The notes: generated by a model from the sequence alone, not told the origin. A stretch of 64,000 bases of DNA from Amycolatopsis sp. NBRC 101858 (GCF_030269325.1 NZ_BSTD01000002.1:62001-126000), one strand, 5' to 3'. Shown: positions 26,201 through 35,218, numbered from the stretch's first letter. Program-made: numbers and translations.

Positions 26201-27144
26201 GCTTTCCCCTCCACAGTGAAGCCTTCGACCGGCGAGAGGTACTTCTCGCCGTCCGCTAGGAATCCCTTGATCCGGGCGAGACCGGTCTCGGTCGGCGTGA
26301 TCAGCGGCAGCCGCACGTGCCCGGACGCGATCAGCCCGCGCTGCTCCAGCACCCACTTCCCGGGTGCCGGGTTGGTCTCGACGAACAGCAGGTCCACCAG
26401 CGGATGCAGGCCGTAGTGGATTTCCCGCGCCCGTTCGTGGTCGCCGGACTGCCACGCGGTGTACATCTCGGCGCAGGCGGCGGGGGCGATGTTGGCCGTC
26501 GCGCTCACGAATCCCGCGCCGCCGAGGGCCAGCAGCGGCAGGCAGAGCAGCTCGATCCCGGACCACACCAGCAGCTCCCGGCCGCAGAGGTGCAGCACGC
26601 GGGAGAAGTGCTCGAAGTCCTTCGTCGTCTCCTTGATCCCGACGAAGTTGTCGCAGGAGCGGTAGAGCTTCGCGACCGTCTCCGGCGCGAGGTCGACGGC
26701 GGTCCGGCTGGGCACGTTGTAGGCGACGATCGGCAGGTCGGGGAACTCCCGGCAGACCGTGCGGTACCAGACGAACAGCGCGTCCTGCGTCGGCCGGGCG
26801 TAGTACGGCGTGATGACGAGGGCCGCATCGATCCCGGCGTCGCGCGCGGCCGCGGTCAGCTCGAGGGTCTCGTCGAGCTTCGCCGAGCCGGTCCCCGGGA
26901 GGAACGGCACGCGGTCGCCGACTTCGGCGGCGACCGTGCGGATCGCCTCGGCGCGTTCGGCGACGGTCTGCGAACCCGGCTCGCCGGTCGAGCCGCCGAT
27001 CGAGATGCCGTGCGTGCCCGAAGCGAGCTGCCAGCGCACGAGGTTCTTCAGGCCGTCGTGGTCCACCGCGCCGTCGGCCGTGAACGGCGTCATCAGCGGC
27101 GCGATCGACCCGCGGATGGCCTGGGGGTCGGAGCGGAAGCGCAT
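26197..27144 (-). CDS. DapA/N-acetylneuraminate-lyase-family class I aldolase of the hpa operon
   Basis: 315 residues, (beta/alpha)8 DHDPS family. GGSTGEPGSQT resembles the GTTGE motif, Tyr in VAYNVPSRTAVDL, Schiff-base Lys in GIKETTKDFEHF. True DHDPS for lysine is unlikely in this context; similar genes occur in actinobacterial homoprotocatechuate clusters and a role in the lower pathway, for example cleavage of the 4-hydroxy-2-oxoheptanedioate-type intermediate or a pyruvate-linked aldol step, is plausible (inference). ATG start with AAAGG six bases upstream; stop overlaps hpaE. Confidence 0.8.
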   Translation of the reverse strand: MRFRSDPQAIRGSIAPLMTPFTADGAVDHDGLKNLVRWQLASGTHGISIGGSTGEPGSQTVAERAEAIRTVAAEVGDRVPFLPGTGSAKLDETLELTAAARDAGIDAALVITPYYARPTQDALFVWYRTVCREFPDLPIVAYNVPSRTAVDLAPETVAKLYRSCDNFVGIKETTKDFEHFSRVLHLCGRELLVWSGIELLCLPLLALGGAGFVSATANIAPAACAEMYTAWQSGDHERAREIHYGLHPLVDLLFVETNPAPGKWVLEQRGLIASGHVRLPLITPTETGLARIKGFLADGEKYLSPVEGFTVEGKA

Positions 27145-27160
27145 GGGGTGCCTTTCTGCG

Positions 27161-27829
27161 TCAGGGATGGCGGTGGGCGAGGAACGCGTCGAGCGTCGCC
27201 AGCCGGTGGGCGCGGACGGCCTGTTCGACGTCGGCCGCGGGAGCGCCGTCGCCGAGCAGGCCGAGGATCTGCTCGTGCTCGGCCACGGACTGCCGGGCCC
27301 GGCCGGGCACGAAGCTGAACGTCGAGGTGCGCAGCCCGCTGAGCCGGTCCCAGCCGCGCCGGACCAGGTCGAGGACCTGCGGGTTGGGGCAGGCGCCGAA
27401 CAGCACGGCGTGGAAGTCCCGGTTGAGCGCGGTGAACCGGGCCGGCTCGAAGTGCCCGAGGCAGTCGGCCAGCTCGGCGTTGAGCGCCCGCGCCCGGTCG
27501 AGCGCGCCGGGCGGCAGGTGCGGCGCGGCCAGCGCCGCGGCGTAGCCCTCGACCAGCGCGAGGGTCTGCATCGTGTGCTGGTACTCGCTTTCGTCGACCA
27601 TCGCGACCTGCGCGCCGACGTGGCGTTCGAACGTCACCAGCCCTTCGGCCTCCAAGAGCCGGATCGCCTCGCGGATGGGGACCACGCTGACCCCCTGCTC
27701 CTGGGCGAGCTGGCCGAGGACGAGGCGGTAGCCGGGGGAGAAGGTGCCGTCGGCGATCCGGGCCTTGATCCACTCGTAGGCGATCCGCGACTTGCTCAGC
27801 GCGGTGCCGTTCACCGTTTCGCGAGCCAT
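27161..27829 (-). CDS. GntR-family regulator (FCD/FadR type) of the hpa operon
   Basis: 222 residues. Winged helix about 15-80 (YEWIKARIADGTFSPGYRLVLGQLAQEQGVSVVPIREAIRLLEAEGLV) followed by an all-helical FCD domain with metal-type residues in NRDFHAVLFGAC and SVAEHEQIL. Embedded in the operon: its start overlaps the end of the FAH-RraA gene and the DapA-like gene follows after 16 bases. It probably binds a pathway acid and controls the palindrome at 29259-29274 in front of the operon. Confidence 0.9.
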   Translation of the reverse strand: MARETVNGTALSKSRIAYEWIKARIADGTFSPGYRLVLGQLAQEQGVSVVPIREAIRLLEAEGLVTFERHVGAQVAMVDESEYQHTMQTLALVEGYAAALAAPHLPPGALDRARALNAELADCLGHFEPARFTALNRDFHAVLFGACPNPQVLDLVRRGWDRLSGLRTSTFSFVPGRARQSVAEHEQILGLLGDGAPAADVEQAVRAHRLATLDAFLAHRHP

Positions 27830-29229
27830 GCGGCATACCTCCCGCGCCAGTGCTCGTCCATCGGGTAGAGCCCTTCGACGCGCTCGCCCGCGGCGACCTG
27901 CTCGGCGATGAACGTCTCCTGCCGCTCCTGCTCGATCGCCGCGTCGGCGACCTCCTCGACGAGGTCCGGCGGGATGACCAGAACGCCGTCGCCGTCACCG
28001 ACGATGACGTCGCCGGGGCAGACGGCCGCGCCGCCGCAGGCGATCGCGACGTCGACGTCCCACGGCACGTGCCGGCGGCCGAGCACCGCCGGGTGCGGCC
28101 CGGCGTGGTAGGTGGGAATGTCCAAAGCGGACACCGCGGCGAGGTCGCGGACCCCGCCGTCGGTGACGATCCCGGCGGCGCCGCGCACCTGGGCCCGCAG
28201 CGCGAGGATGTCGCCGACCGTCCCGGTGCCGCGTTCCCCGCGGGCCTCCATCACGAGGACGTCGCCGGGGCCGAGGCCGTCGATCGCGCGTTTCTGCGCG
28301 TTGTAGCCGCCGCCGTGCTTGCGGAACAGGTCCTCGCGGTAGGGCAGGTAGCGCAGGGTCCGGGCGCGGCCGGTCAGCCGGGCGCCCGGCCGGGTGGACG
28401 TGAGCCCGTCGATCGACACCGCGTCGTAGCCGCGCTTGCGCAGTTGCGCGGAAAGGGTTGCGGTGCCGACGGACTCGAGCTTCTCACGCAGTTCCGGCGT
28501 CAGCTCGAAGCCTGGTTCGGCGGTGCCGTGAGCGTCCGCCCGCTGCCGGTCGTCGGCGCGGGGGAGGGCGCCGTACGGCGCGAACGGGACGGTGCCTTCG
28601 GTGATCGGGGTGACCAGCCGGCCGGTGGTGTGCCCGGCGGTGTCGACCTCGACCTCGACGACGTCGCCGGGGATGGCGACCGACGCGCCCGCGGGCGTGC
28701 CGGTCAGGACGACGTCGCCGGGGTCGAGGGTGATCAGCTGGGAGAGGTCGGCGACCAGCCGGCCGAAGCCGAACAGCAGGTCGCCGGTGGTGTCCTCCTG
28801 GACCAGTTCGCCGTTGAGCCAGGTGCGCAGCCGCAGCGCGGCGGGGTCGACGTCTGCCGCGGGCAGGACCGCCGGGCCGAGCGGGGTGAAGCCGTCGCCG
28901 CCCTTGGAGCGCAGGTTGCTGCCCTTGTCGGCGTAGCGCAGGTCGTAGACGCCGAAGTCGTTGGCCGCGGTGACGCCGCCGACGTACGACCAGCCGTCTT
29001 CGAGGGGCACGCGGCGGGCGGTGCGGCCGATGACCAGCGCGATCTCGCCTTCGAAGCCCAGCAGCTCGGTGCCGGCCGGGCGTTCGAGCGCCGACCCGCT
29101 CGCCGCCACGGAAGTCGGCGGCTTGAGGAAGTACGACGGCTGCTCCGGGACGCGGCCGCGCTGGGCGGCGCGGGAGCGGTAGTTGAGGTGCAGCGCGATG
29201 ATCTTGCCGGGCCGCGTGATGCTGGTCAT
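27811..29229 (-). CDS. FAH-family isomerase/decarboxylase (HpaG-like) fused to an RraA/class II aldolase-like domain
   Basis: 472 residues with two domains. Residues 1-215: fumarylacetoacetate hydrolase fold with metal ligands in FEGEIALVIG, TAANDFGVYDLRY and SKGGDGFTPLGP, LTGTPAG; this is the HpaG group that isomerises and decarboxylates the HpaE product. Residues about 245-450: RraA-like/HMG-aldolase domain with GDILALRAQ, TDGGVRD (Arg and metal Asp), and PGDVIVGDGDGVLVIP. No separate hydratase or HpaI aldolase is present, so the second domain may supply the class II pyruvate-aldolase step (inference). First gene of the operon; AGGAACC precedes the ATG. Confidence 0.87.
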   Translation of the reverse strand: MTSITRPGKIIALHLNYRSRAAQRGRVPEQPSYFLKPPTSVAASGSALERPAGTELLGFEGEIALVIGRTARRVPLEDGWSYVGGVTAANDFGVYDLRYADKGSNLRSKGGDGFTPLGPAVLPAADVDPAALRLRTWLNGELVQEDTTGDLLFGFGRLVADLSQLITLDPGDVVLTGTPAGASVAIPGDVVEVEVDTAGHTTGRLVTPITEGTVPFAPYGALPRADDRQRADAHGTAEPGFELTPELREKLESVGTATLSAQLRKRGYDAVSIDGLTSTRPGARLTGRARTLRYLPYREDLFRKHGGGYNAQKRAIDGLGPGDVLVMEARGERGTGTVGDILALRAQVRGAAGIVTDGGVRDLAAVSALDIPTYHAGPHPAVLGRRHVPWDVDVAIACGGAAVCPGDVIVGDGDGVLVIPPDLVEEVADAAIEQERQETFIAEQVAAGERVEGLYPMDEHWRGRYAAWLAKR

Positions 29230-29258
29230 CCGGGGTTCCTGCCTGCCGGTGCGGGAAG

Positions 29259-29277
29259 ATATTTCAAATAATATACG
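29259..29277 (-). promoter_or_regulatory. hpa operon promoter with palindromic GntR-type operator
   Basis: ATATTTCAAATAATAT (29259-29274) is a palindrome with ATATT/AATAT arms, a striking AT-rich island in GC-rich DNA. On the minus strand the same segment contains TATATT, a good -10, about 45 bases before the FAH-RraA start. Regulator binding would block the promoter; the embedded GntR protein is the likely binder. Confidence 0.7.
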
Positions 29278-29302
29278 ATCGACGGCCGAGGGAAACCCCC
29301 GT

Positions 29303-30739
29303 TCACCCGCCGTAGTGCAGCCACACGGACTTCGTCTCGGTGTAGGCGTCGAGGGCCCACGGCCCCATCTCGCGGCCCCAGCCGGACGCCTTGTAGCCGC
29401 CCCACGGCGCGGCCATGTCCGGGACCGGCGGCATGTTGACGAACACCGCGCCGGCCCGGATGCCGTCCGCGTAGCGCTGGGCGGTGCGCAGGTCGCGCGT
29501 CCACACCGTCGCGGCGAGCCCGTACTCGGTGTCGTTGGCGCGGGCCAGGAGCTCGTCGCCGTCGTCGTAGGCGGTCACGGCCAGGACCGGGCCGAAGATC
29601 TCCTCGCGCATGATCGCCATGTCGTCGCGGACGCCGGCGAACAGCGTCGGGGCGTAGAAGTAGCCGTCGCGCTCGACCGGGTTCCCGCCGGTGACCAGCT
29701 CGGCGCCCTGCTCGCGGCCGGTGCCCACGAGGAAGTCGACGTGCTCGCGGTGCTTCTCGGACACCAGCGGGCCGAGCTGCGTGGTCTCGTCGGTGCCGGG
29801 GCCGATCCGCAGGCCGTCGAGGCCGCGGGCGAGCTTGTCGACGAACTCCTGCTCGCGCCGGCGATCGACATAGAACCGCGTGTACGCGGCGCAGACCTGG
29901 CCGGTGTTGAGCGTCGCCCCGGCGAGGTTGCCCGCCACAGCGGCGTCGAGGTCGGCGTCGGCCGCGATGATGCTCGGGGCCTTCCCGCCGAGTTCGAGGG
30001 TGAGCCGCTTGAGGTTGGACGCCGCGCTCGCCGCGGTGATCAGCTTCCCGACGGCCGTCGAGCCGGTGTAGGAGACGTGGTCGACGTCCGCGTGTTCGGT
30101 CAGCAGGGCGCCGACCGCGCCGTCGCCGGTGACGAGGTTGACCACGCCGGCCGGGATCCCGGCTTCGTGGACCAGCTCGACCAGCCGGATGCTGGTCAGC
30201 GGCGTGACTTCGCTGGGCTTGATCACCACGGTGTTGCCGGTGGCCAGCGCGGGCGCGAGCTTCCACGCGAGGATCATCAGCGGGAAGTTCCACGGCGTGA
30301 TCAGCGCGTTCACCCCGACCGGCTCGCGGCGGGTGTAGTGCAGGGTGTCCGGGAACGACACCGGGTTCGTCGTGCCCTGCAGCTTGGTCACCCAGCCCGC
30401 GAAGTAGCGGAAGTGCTCGGCCGCGCCGGTGACGCTCACCTGCCGGGACACGCCGATCGGCTGCCCCTGGTCGAGCGTTTCCAGCCGGGCCAGCTCTTCG
30501 TGGTGCTCCTCGACGAGGTCGGCCAGGCGGAACAGCAGCGCGGCGCGGCGGACCGGCAGGAGCCCGGCCCACTCCGGCGTGCTCAGGGCCCGCCGGGCGG
30601 CCGCGACCGCGGCGTCGACGTCGGCCTTCGACGCCGTGCCGACCTCTTCGAGCACGCGGCCGGTGGCCGGGTCGAGCGTCGGGATCGTCCCGCCGCCGGC
30701 CTCGGTCCACTGGCCGTCGATGCACAGGCGTGTCGCCAT
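29303..30739 (-). CDS. Aldehyde dehydrogenase family protein
   Basis: 478 residues, complete ALDH: Asn151 in ITPWNFPL, Lys174 in VIKPSE, Glu249 in LELGGKAPS, Cys283 in LNTGQVCAAYTR. Lies immediately upstream of the hpa operon in the same orientation, 29 bases before the operon palindrome. In this setting it could oxidise (hydroxy)phenylacetaldehyde made by the amine oxidase of this window, or succinic semialdehyde released at the end of the pathway; sequence alone does not decide. ATG start with GAGGAAC nearby. Confidence 0.9.
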   Translation of the reverse strand: MATRLCIDGQWTEAGGGTIPTLDPATGRVLEEVGTASKADVDAAVAAARRALSTPEWAGLLPVRRAALLFRLADLVEEHHEELARLETLDQGQPIGVSRQVSVTGAAEHFRYFAGWVTKLQGTTNPVSFPDTLHYTRREPVGVNALITPWNFPLMILAWKLAPALATGNTVVIKPSEVTPLTSIRLVELVHEAGIPAGVVNLVTGDGAVGALLTEHADVDHVSYTGSTAVGKLITAASAASNLKRLTLELGGKAPSIIAADADLDAAVAGNLAGATLNTGQVCAAYTRFYVDRRREQEFVDKLARGLDGLRIGPGTDETTQLGPLVSEKHREHVDFLVGTGREQGAELVTGGNPVERDGYFYAPTLFAGVRDDMAIMREEIFGPVLAVTAYDDGDELLARANDTEYGLAATVWTRDLRTAQRYADGIRAGAVFVNMPPVPDMAAPWGGYKASGWGREMGPWALDAYTETKSVWLHYGG

Positions 30740-30877
30740 CCCGGGTTCCTCCTCGGCCTTGGGTGAGCCGAGTATCGGGCGCCGGGGCGCCGCGGGTCTT
30801 GTCCGCTCACGCATGCCCGTTGACCGACGGCGAAGGAACGCGCTCCACGGCCCGGGACGCACGTCAGGCTGAAGCGC

Positions 30878-32308
30878 ATGGACGTGATCGTGGTGGGCGC
30901 CGGCTCGGCCGGCTCGGTGGTGGCGCGACGGCTGGTGGACGCGGGTGCGGCCGTGACGCTCCTGGAAGCGGGCGGCCCGGACGGGAACCCCGCCATCCAC
31001 GACCCGGCCCGGGCGGGGGAGCTTTGGCACGGACCGGAGGACTGGGACTTCCACACGGTCCCGCAGCCGCACGCGGCCGGCCGGCGGCTGCACCTGCCGC
31101 GGGGCAAGGTGCTCGGCGGGTCGCACGCGCTCAACGCGATGATCTGGGTCCGCGGCGCCCCCGCCGACTACGACGGCTGGGGCCTGCCCGGCTGGACGTG
31201 GTCCGACGTCGTGCCGGTGTTCGAGCGGATCGAGAAGGACCTCCTCGAGATCGTCCCGAACGAGCCGCTGCACCCGGTTCAGCAGTCCATCATGGACGCT
31301 TGCGTTTCCGTGGGGTTGCCTTCGAATCCGGACTACAACAGTGGTTCTCTGGACGGCGTTTCGGTCCAGCAGGTCACCCTGCGGAACGGTCGGAGATTCA
31401 ACACCTGGCACGCCTACGGTTCTCCGGTGGCCTCGCGGATGACTGTCCACACGGGAGCTTCGGTGCACCGGTTGCGGTTCTCCGGTTCGCGCGTCACGGG
31501 CGTGGTGGCGTCCCTCGAGGGATCGGTGCGGGAGCTGTCGGCGGACTTGGTGGTGCTCGCGGCGGGTGCGCTGGCGTCGCCCGCGATCCTGCTGCGCAGC
31601 GGTGTCGGCCCGGCCGACGAGCTGGCCGCGCTCGGCATCGACGTCGTCGCGGACCTGCCCGGGGTGGGGCGCAACCTCCACGATCATCTCCTCTCGCCGG
31701 TGATCTTCGCGACGGACGAGCCGGTCGTGCCGGTGCCGGGCCGCTCGGTGACCCAGGTGCACTGGTTCTGGCGCAGCCGCCCGGGCCTGGCGGTGCCGGA
31801 CACACAGCCGATCTGTTTCAGCGTCCCGATGTACGAGCCGTGGATGTCCGGCCCGCCGACGGGGTTCTCGCTGATGGCGGGCATGGTGACGCCGGAGAGC
31901 CGGGGAAGCCTGCGGCTGGCCCCGGACGGCTCTCCGTTGATCGACTTGGGCGCGTTGTCCTCGCCGGCGGACTTCGAGAGCCTGGTGGCGTCGGTGGAGC
32001 AGTGTTCGGCGGTGGGGCGGGCACCGGCGCTGGCCTCGGAGTGGGGCGCGCGGCAGTTGTACCCCGCCCCGGAGGACGACGTCCGGGAGTACGTCCGCCG
32101 GACGGCGATCACGTACCACCACCAGGTCGGCACGTGCCGGATGGGAACGGACGACGCGGCGGTGGTGAGCCCGGAACTGGCGGTGCACGGCCTCGACGGG
32201 CTCGTCGTCGCGGACGCATCGGTGCTGCCGCGCGTGACGACCGGCAACACCAACGCCCCGGCGGTCTTGGTGGGGGAGCAGGCCGCGAAGTTCATCCTGG
32301 CAGGATGA
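30878..32308 (+). CDS. GMC-family FAD-dependent oxidoreductase
   Basis: 476 residues. N-terminal FAD motif DVIVVGAGSAGSVVARRL and Glu in LLEAGGPDG, the GMC signature LHLPRGKVLGGSHALNAMIWVRG, second signature LASPAILLRSGVGPADEL, and C-terminal YHHQVGTCRMG and NTNAPAVLVGEQAA with the active-site His/Asn. Choline dehydrogenase-like alcohol oxidase/dehydrogenase; substrate unknown. Divergent from the aldehyde dehydrogenase gene (138-base gap): an alcohol oxidase plus ALDH pair could convert an alcohol to acid. No TCTAC-N4-GTAGA site lies upstream, so it is not obviously part of the TetR regulon. Confidence 0.92.
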   Translation: MDVIVVGAGSAGSVVARRLVDAGAAVTLLEAGGPDGNPAIHDPARAGELWHGPEDWDFHTVPQPHAAGRRLHLPRGKVLGGSHALNAMIWVRGAPADYDGWGLPGWTWSDVVPVFERIEKDLLEIVPNEPLHPVQQSIMDACVSVGLPSNPDYNSGSLDGVSVQQVTLRNGRRFNTWHAYGSPVASRMTVHTGASVHRLRFSGSRVTGVVASLEGSVRELSADLVVLAAGALASPAILLRSGVGPADELAALGIDVVADLPGVGRNLHDHLLSPVIFATDEPVVPVPGRSVTQVHWFWRSRPGLAVPDTQPICFSVPMYEPWMSGPPTGFSLMAGMVTPESRGSLRLAPDGSPLIDLGALSSPADFESLVASVEQCSAVGRAPALASEWGARQLYPAPEDDVREYVRRTAITYHHQVGTCRMGTDDAAVVSPELAVHGLDGLVVADASVLPRVTTGNTNAPAVLVGEQAAKFILAG

Positions 32309-33134
32309 GCAGCCGGCGCAGCCACGAGGACCGCGCCGCCAACGCCGCCCGGGTCACCTCCGACTCCGGCGCGAAGCGGTCGAAGCCGTGGTGCGCGTCC
32401 GCCCAGACGTGCAGCTCCGCCGGGACTCCCGCCTGAGCCAGCCGCTGTGCGTACGCCACGTCTTCGTCGCGGAACAGCTCCGCGCCGCCCACCTCGACGA
32501 ACGCCGGCGGCAGCCCGCCGAGGTCCGCCATCCGGGCCGGGGCCGCGTACGGCGAGGTCCGCCCGTTCAGCAGGCTGCGCCAGCCGAAGTCGTTGGCCTC
32601 GCGGGACCACACGAGTCCCGGGAGGTCCGCCGACGTCCGGTCGTCGAGCATCGGGCACAGCAGCAGCTGACCCGCCAAAGCCGGGCCGCCGCGGTCGCGG
32701 GCGAGCAGCGCCACGCCCGCGCTCAGTCCGCCGCCCGCACTGCCACCACCCACGATCAGCTTCTCGAAACCGAAGGCCGAGGCGAACCACACGAGACCCG
32801 CGTAGCAGTCTTCGAGCGGGGCGGGGTGCGGGTGCTCCGGCGCGAGCCGGTACTCGACGGTCGCCGCGACGAACCCGAACTCCTCGATGAGCGCCACCAG
32901 CCGCGGCAGGTCGGCGAACCGGTCGTCCATGACCATGCCGCCGCCGTGGATGCTGTACAGCCCGGGTGCGTCCGGCCGCGCGAGCCGGGGCCGCAGCACC
33001 GTGACGACCATGCCCCCGTCGAGGACGTGGTCCGCCCACACGATGTCCCGGTCGCCGATCGCCTCCGTCGGCGTGAGGTTGCGGATCGCCGCCCGGACCG
33101 CCGGCAGCGTCGAAGCGGACAGCTCCGGGGTCAC
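32292..33134 (-). CDS. Alpha/beta hydrolase (HSL/fold-3 esterase)
   Basis: 280 residues. Oxyanion HGGG motif (LYSIHGGGMVMDD), nucleophile Ser in VGGGSAGGGLS, Asp/Glu in VEVGGAELFRDED and His in DAHHGFDRF: all elements of hormone-sensitive-lipase-type esterases. Third gene of an ADH-AKR-esterase operon; its GTG overlaps the AKR stop (GTGA). Cytoplasmic; would open an ester or lactone of the unknown substrate. Confidence 0.9.
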   Translation of the reverse strand: MTPELSASTLPAVRAAIRNLTPTEAIGDRDIVWADHVLDGGMVVTVLRPRLARPDAPGLYSIHGGGMVMDDRFADLPRLVALIEEFGFVAATVEYRLAPEHPHPAPLEDCYAGLVWFASAFGFEKLIVGGGSAGGGLSAGVALLARDRGGPALAGQLLLCPMLDDRTSADLPGLVWSREANDFGWRSLLNGRTSPYAAPARMADLGGLPPAFVEVGGAELFRDEDVAYAQRLAQAGVPAELHVWADAHHGFDRFAPESEVTRAALAARSSWLRRLLILPG

Positions 33135-34078
33135 GGCCCCTCCGGATCGACGGCGTCACGGTCCGCCCAGAACGGCTCGACGAGCGAGCGCAGGGCAGTG
33201 GCGCCCTCCCGCTCCACCACCGCGACCGCCGCCAGGTTGTCGGAAAGCTGCTCGGCACTGGTCGCGCCGAACAACGTCGTGGTGTTCGCCGGGTGGGTGA
33301 GCGTGAAAGCCAGGCACAGCTGCGCCGGTGTCACCCCGAGGCTCGACGCGACCTTCGAGAGATCGGACGCCGAGTCCGCGATCCGCTGCCGGACGTCCCC
33401 CGGGTCCCGGCCGATCTGCCGCCCGCCCTTGCCGAGCAGCACGCCGCCCTCGAAGACGTCCGACGCCTGGAGCGAAATCCCCAGCGAGAACACCGAGGCG
33501 AACGGCGATCCGTCCGGAATGGACCGACGCGCGACGCTGTACTTGAGCTGCGCGATCGCGGGACCGGGCGCTCCCTCGGCGAGGGCGATGTCGTGCACCG
33601 CGCGGACCGCGCCGGCCGACCAGTTGTTCACGCCCCACTGGCGGATCAGGCCTTCGGCCCGCAACGCGGCGAGCTCGGCGACCAGAGCGGGCAGCTCGGT
33701 GTCGTCGCGCCGCAGGTCGCCGAGGATCACCAGGTCGGCGTGCGCCACCCCGGCCCGGAACAGCGCGTTCTCCAGCTGTGCCCGCAGGCTCTGCTCGGGA
33801 TATCCCTCCAGCCACAGCTTCGCCGACAGCTGGTAGTCCTCCCGGCGCAGGCCCGCGGCCCGGACCATGGCGGAGAACAGCACGTCGGTGAACACCGGCG
33901 GGCTGCCCGGGAAGCCGTACACGCCGACGTCGAACAGCGTGATGCCGGCGTCGACGGCGGTCCGCAGCAGCGTGACCGCGTCGCGGAAGTCCATCCGGTC
34001 GTACGTGTGCCAGGAACCGAGGGACAGGACGCCGGTGAGCGGGCCGTCGCGGCCGATGCGGCGCTGGGGGATCGTCAC
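33131..34078 (-). CDS. Aldo/keto reductase family protein without the catalytic His (paralogue A)
   Basis: 315 residues, AKR TIM barrel: VLSLGSWHTYDRMDF, LFDVGVYGF (Asp and Tyr), Lys in LSAKLWLEGYP, IRQWGVNNWSAG, IAQLKYSVARRSI, SLQASDVFEGGVLLGKG. In canonical AKRs the strand after the Lys ends with Ile-His; here it reads DLVILGDLR, so the catalytic His is replaced by Gly. The same change occurs in the paralogue at 37307, which shares many motifs, so it is a subfamily trait rather than damage. GTG start with AGGAG; second gene of the ADH operon. Confidence 0.88.
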   Translation of the reverse strand: MTIPQRRIGRDGPLTGVLSLGSWHTYDRMDFRDAVTLLRTAVDAGITLFDVGVYGFPGSPPVFTDVLFSAMVRAAGLRREDYQLSAKLWLEGYPEQSLRAQLENALFRAGVAHADLVILGDLRRDDTELPALVAELAALRAEGLIRQWGVNNWSAGAVRAVHDIALAEGAPGPAIAQLKYSVARRSIPDGSPFASVFSLGISLQASDVFEGGVLLGKGGRQIGRDPGDVRQRIADSASDLSKVASSLGVTPAQLCLAFTLTHPANTTTLFGATSAEQLSDNLAAVAVVEREGATALRSLVEPFWADRDAVDPEGP

Positions 34079-34086
34079 GAAAGCTC

Positions 34087-35196
34087 CTAGGGCAGGCGGG
34101 GGTCGATGACGGCTTTGAGCTCGCCGAGCCGGGACATCGACTCGACGGCGGCGGACGCGCCGGCCAGCCCGACCGGCGCGCTGAACAGCTCCGCCCAGGG
34201 CATCCGGCCGGCGAACGCGCGGAAGAACTCCACGGAACGGTGGTAGTCGGCGATGTCGCCGTTGAGCGACCCGGCGATCGTCAGCTCCTTGCCCATCACC
34301 GTCCCCAGCGGCACGGGGGAGGGCGCCGGCCCGGTCGACCCGACGATCGCGACCGTCCCGCGTTGTGCCGCGAACGCGACGGCCTCTTCGCCGATCGTCG
34401 GCCCGCCCGCGAAGTCGAAGACGTGGTCCGCGCCGCGGCCGCCGGTCAGCTCACGCACCCGCTCGACGCGGTCGTCCGGAGTGGACTCGACGGGGACGGT
34501 CGCCGTGGCCCCGAACCGTTCGGCCACTTCGAGGCGGGACGAAGGCCCGCCGACGGTGATCACCACCCCGGCACCGCAGAGCCGCGCGACGGCCGTCGCG
34601 AACACGCCGAGCGCGCCCGCGCCCTGGACGACGACCGTCGCGTTCGGACGGATACCGCCGGACCGCGCGACCGCGCGCAGCACCGTCTTGCCCGCGCAGC
34701 CGGACATCGACGCCCAGGTGTCCTCGACGTCGTCCGGCAGCAGCAGTTTCGCGGCGCCGGGCGTGACGTAGCAATGTCGGGCGAGTCCGCCGGTCGCGTA
34801 CGGGAACCGGTCGGCGCGCTGGAGGAAGCCGTAGCCGCGACGCTCGCACGCGACCGGTTCGCGCAGGATCGTGCAGCCGTGGCAGCGGCCGCACGTCGAC
34901 TCCGACCAGCCGATGCGGTCACCGGGCCGGATTTCGCGGCCGAGCGTGTCGGTGGTGCCGGCTCCGGTGGCGACGACTTCGCCGACCATCTCGTGCCCCA
35001 GCACCATCGGCAGCATGCCGGGCAGGCTCATTTCCCCCGACCAGAGGTGGACGTCGGTGCCGCACAACGTGGTGCAGGTGAGCCGGACGAGTGCGGCGCC
35101 GGGCTCCGGCTCCCCGGGAAGGGGCAGCTCGCGCAGTTCGAGGGGCGCGTGGTGGCCGGTGAGGACGGCGGCCTCCGTGTGGGTGGGCAGGGCCAT
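34087..35196 (-). CDS. Zinc-dependent alcohol dehydrogenase (MDR family)
   Basis: 369 residues. Catalytic zinc residues in TTLCGTDVHLW and GHEMVGEV, structural-zinc cysteines in STCGRCHGCTILREPVACERRG, Rossmann motif VVVQGAGALGVFATAVARL. NAD(P)-dependent oxidation of an alcohol. Leads an ADH-AKR-esterase operon. The ATG at 35196 has no Shine-Dalgarno but TAGACT lies six bases upstream, so the mRNA is probably leaderless, with its -10 inside the operator at 35205-35218. Confidence 0.92.
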   Translation of the reverse strand: MALPTHTEAAVLTGHHAPLELRELPLPGEPEPGAALVRLTCTTLCGTDVHLWSGEMSLPGMLPMVLGHEMVGEVVATGAGTTDTLGREIRPGDRIGWSESTCGRCHGCTILREPVACERRGYGFLQRADRFPYATGGLARHCYVTPGAAKLLLPDDVEDTWASMSGCAGKTVLRAVARSGGIRPNATVVVQGAGALGVFATAVARLCGAGVVITVGGPSSRLEVAERFGATATVPVESTPDDRVERVRELTGGRGADHVFDFAGGPTIGEEAVAFAAQRGTVAIVGSTGPAPSPVPLGTVMGKELTIAGSLNGDIADYHRSVEFFRAFAGRMPWAELFSAPVGLAGASAAVESMSRLGELKAVIDPRLP

Positions 35197-35202
35197 CGTT
35201 TT

Positions 35203-35218
35203 AGTCTACAGTTGTGGA
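35203..35218. promoter_or_regulatory. TCTAC-N4-GTAGA operator copy 1 with overlapping divergent -10 elements
   Basis: TCTACAGTTGTGGA at 35205-35218, one mismatch from the palindromic consensus. It holds TACAGT on the plus strand (35207-35212) for the amidohydrolase gene and TAGACT on the minus strand (35208-35203) for the leaderless ADH gene. A repressor bound here would block both promoters. Confidence 0.78.

Noticed and set aside
26197-27144. dapA for lysine biosynthesis
   Set aside because: The fold matches, but placement inside the hpa operon with stop-start coupling argues for a catabolic aldolase.
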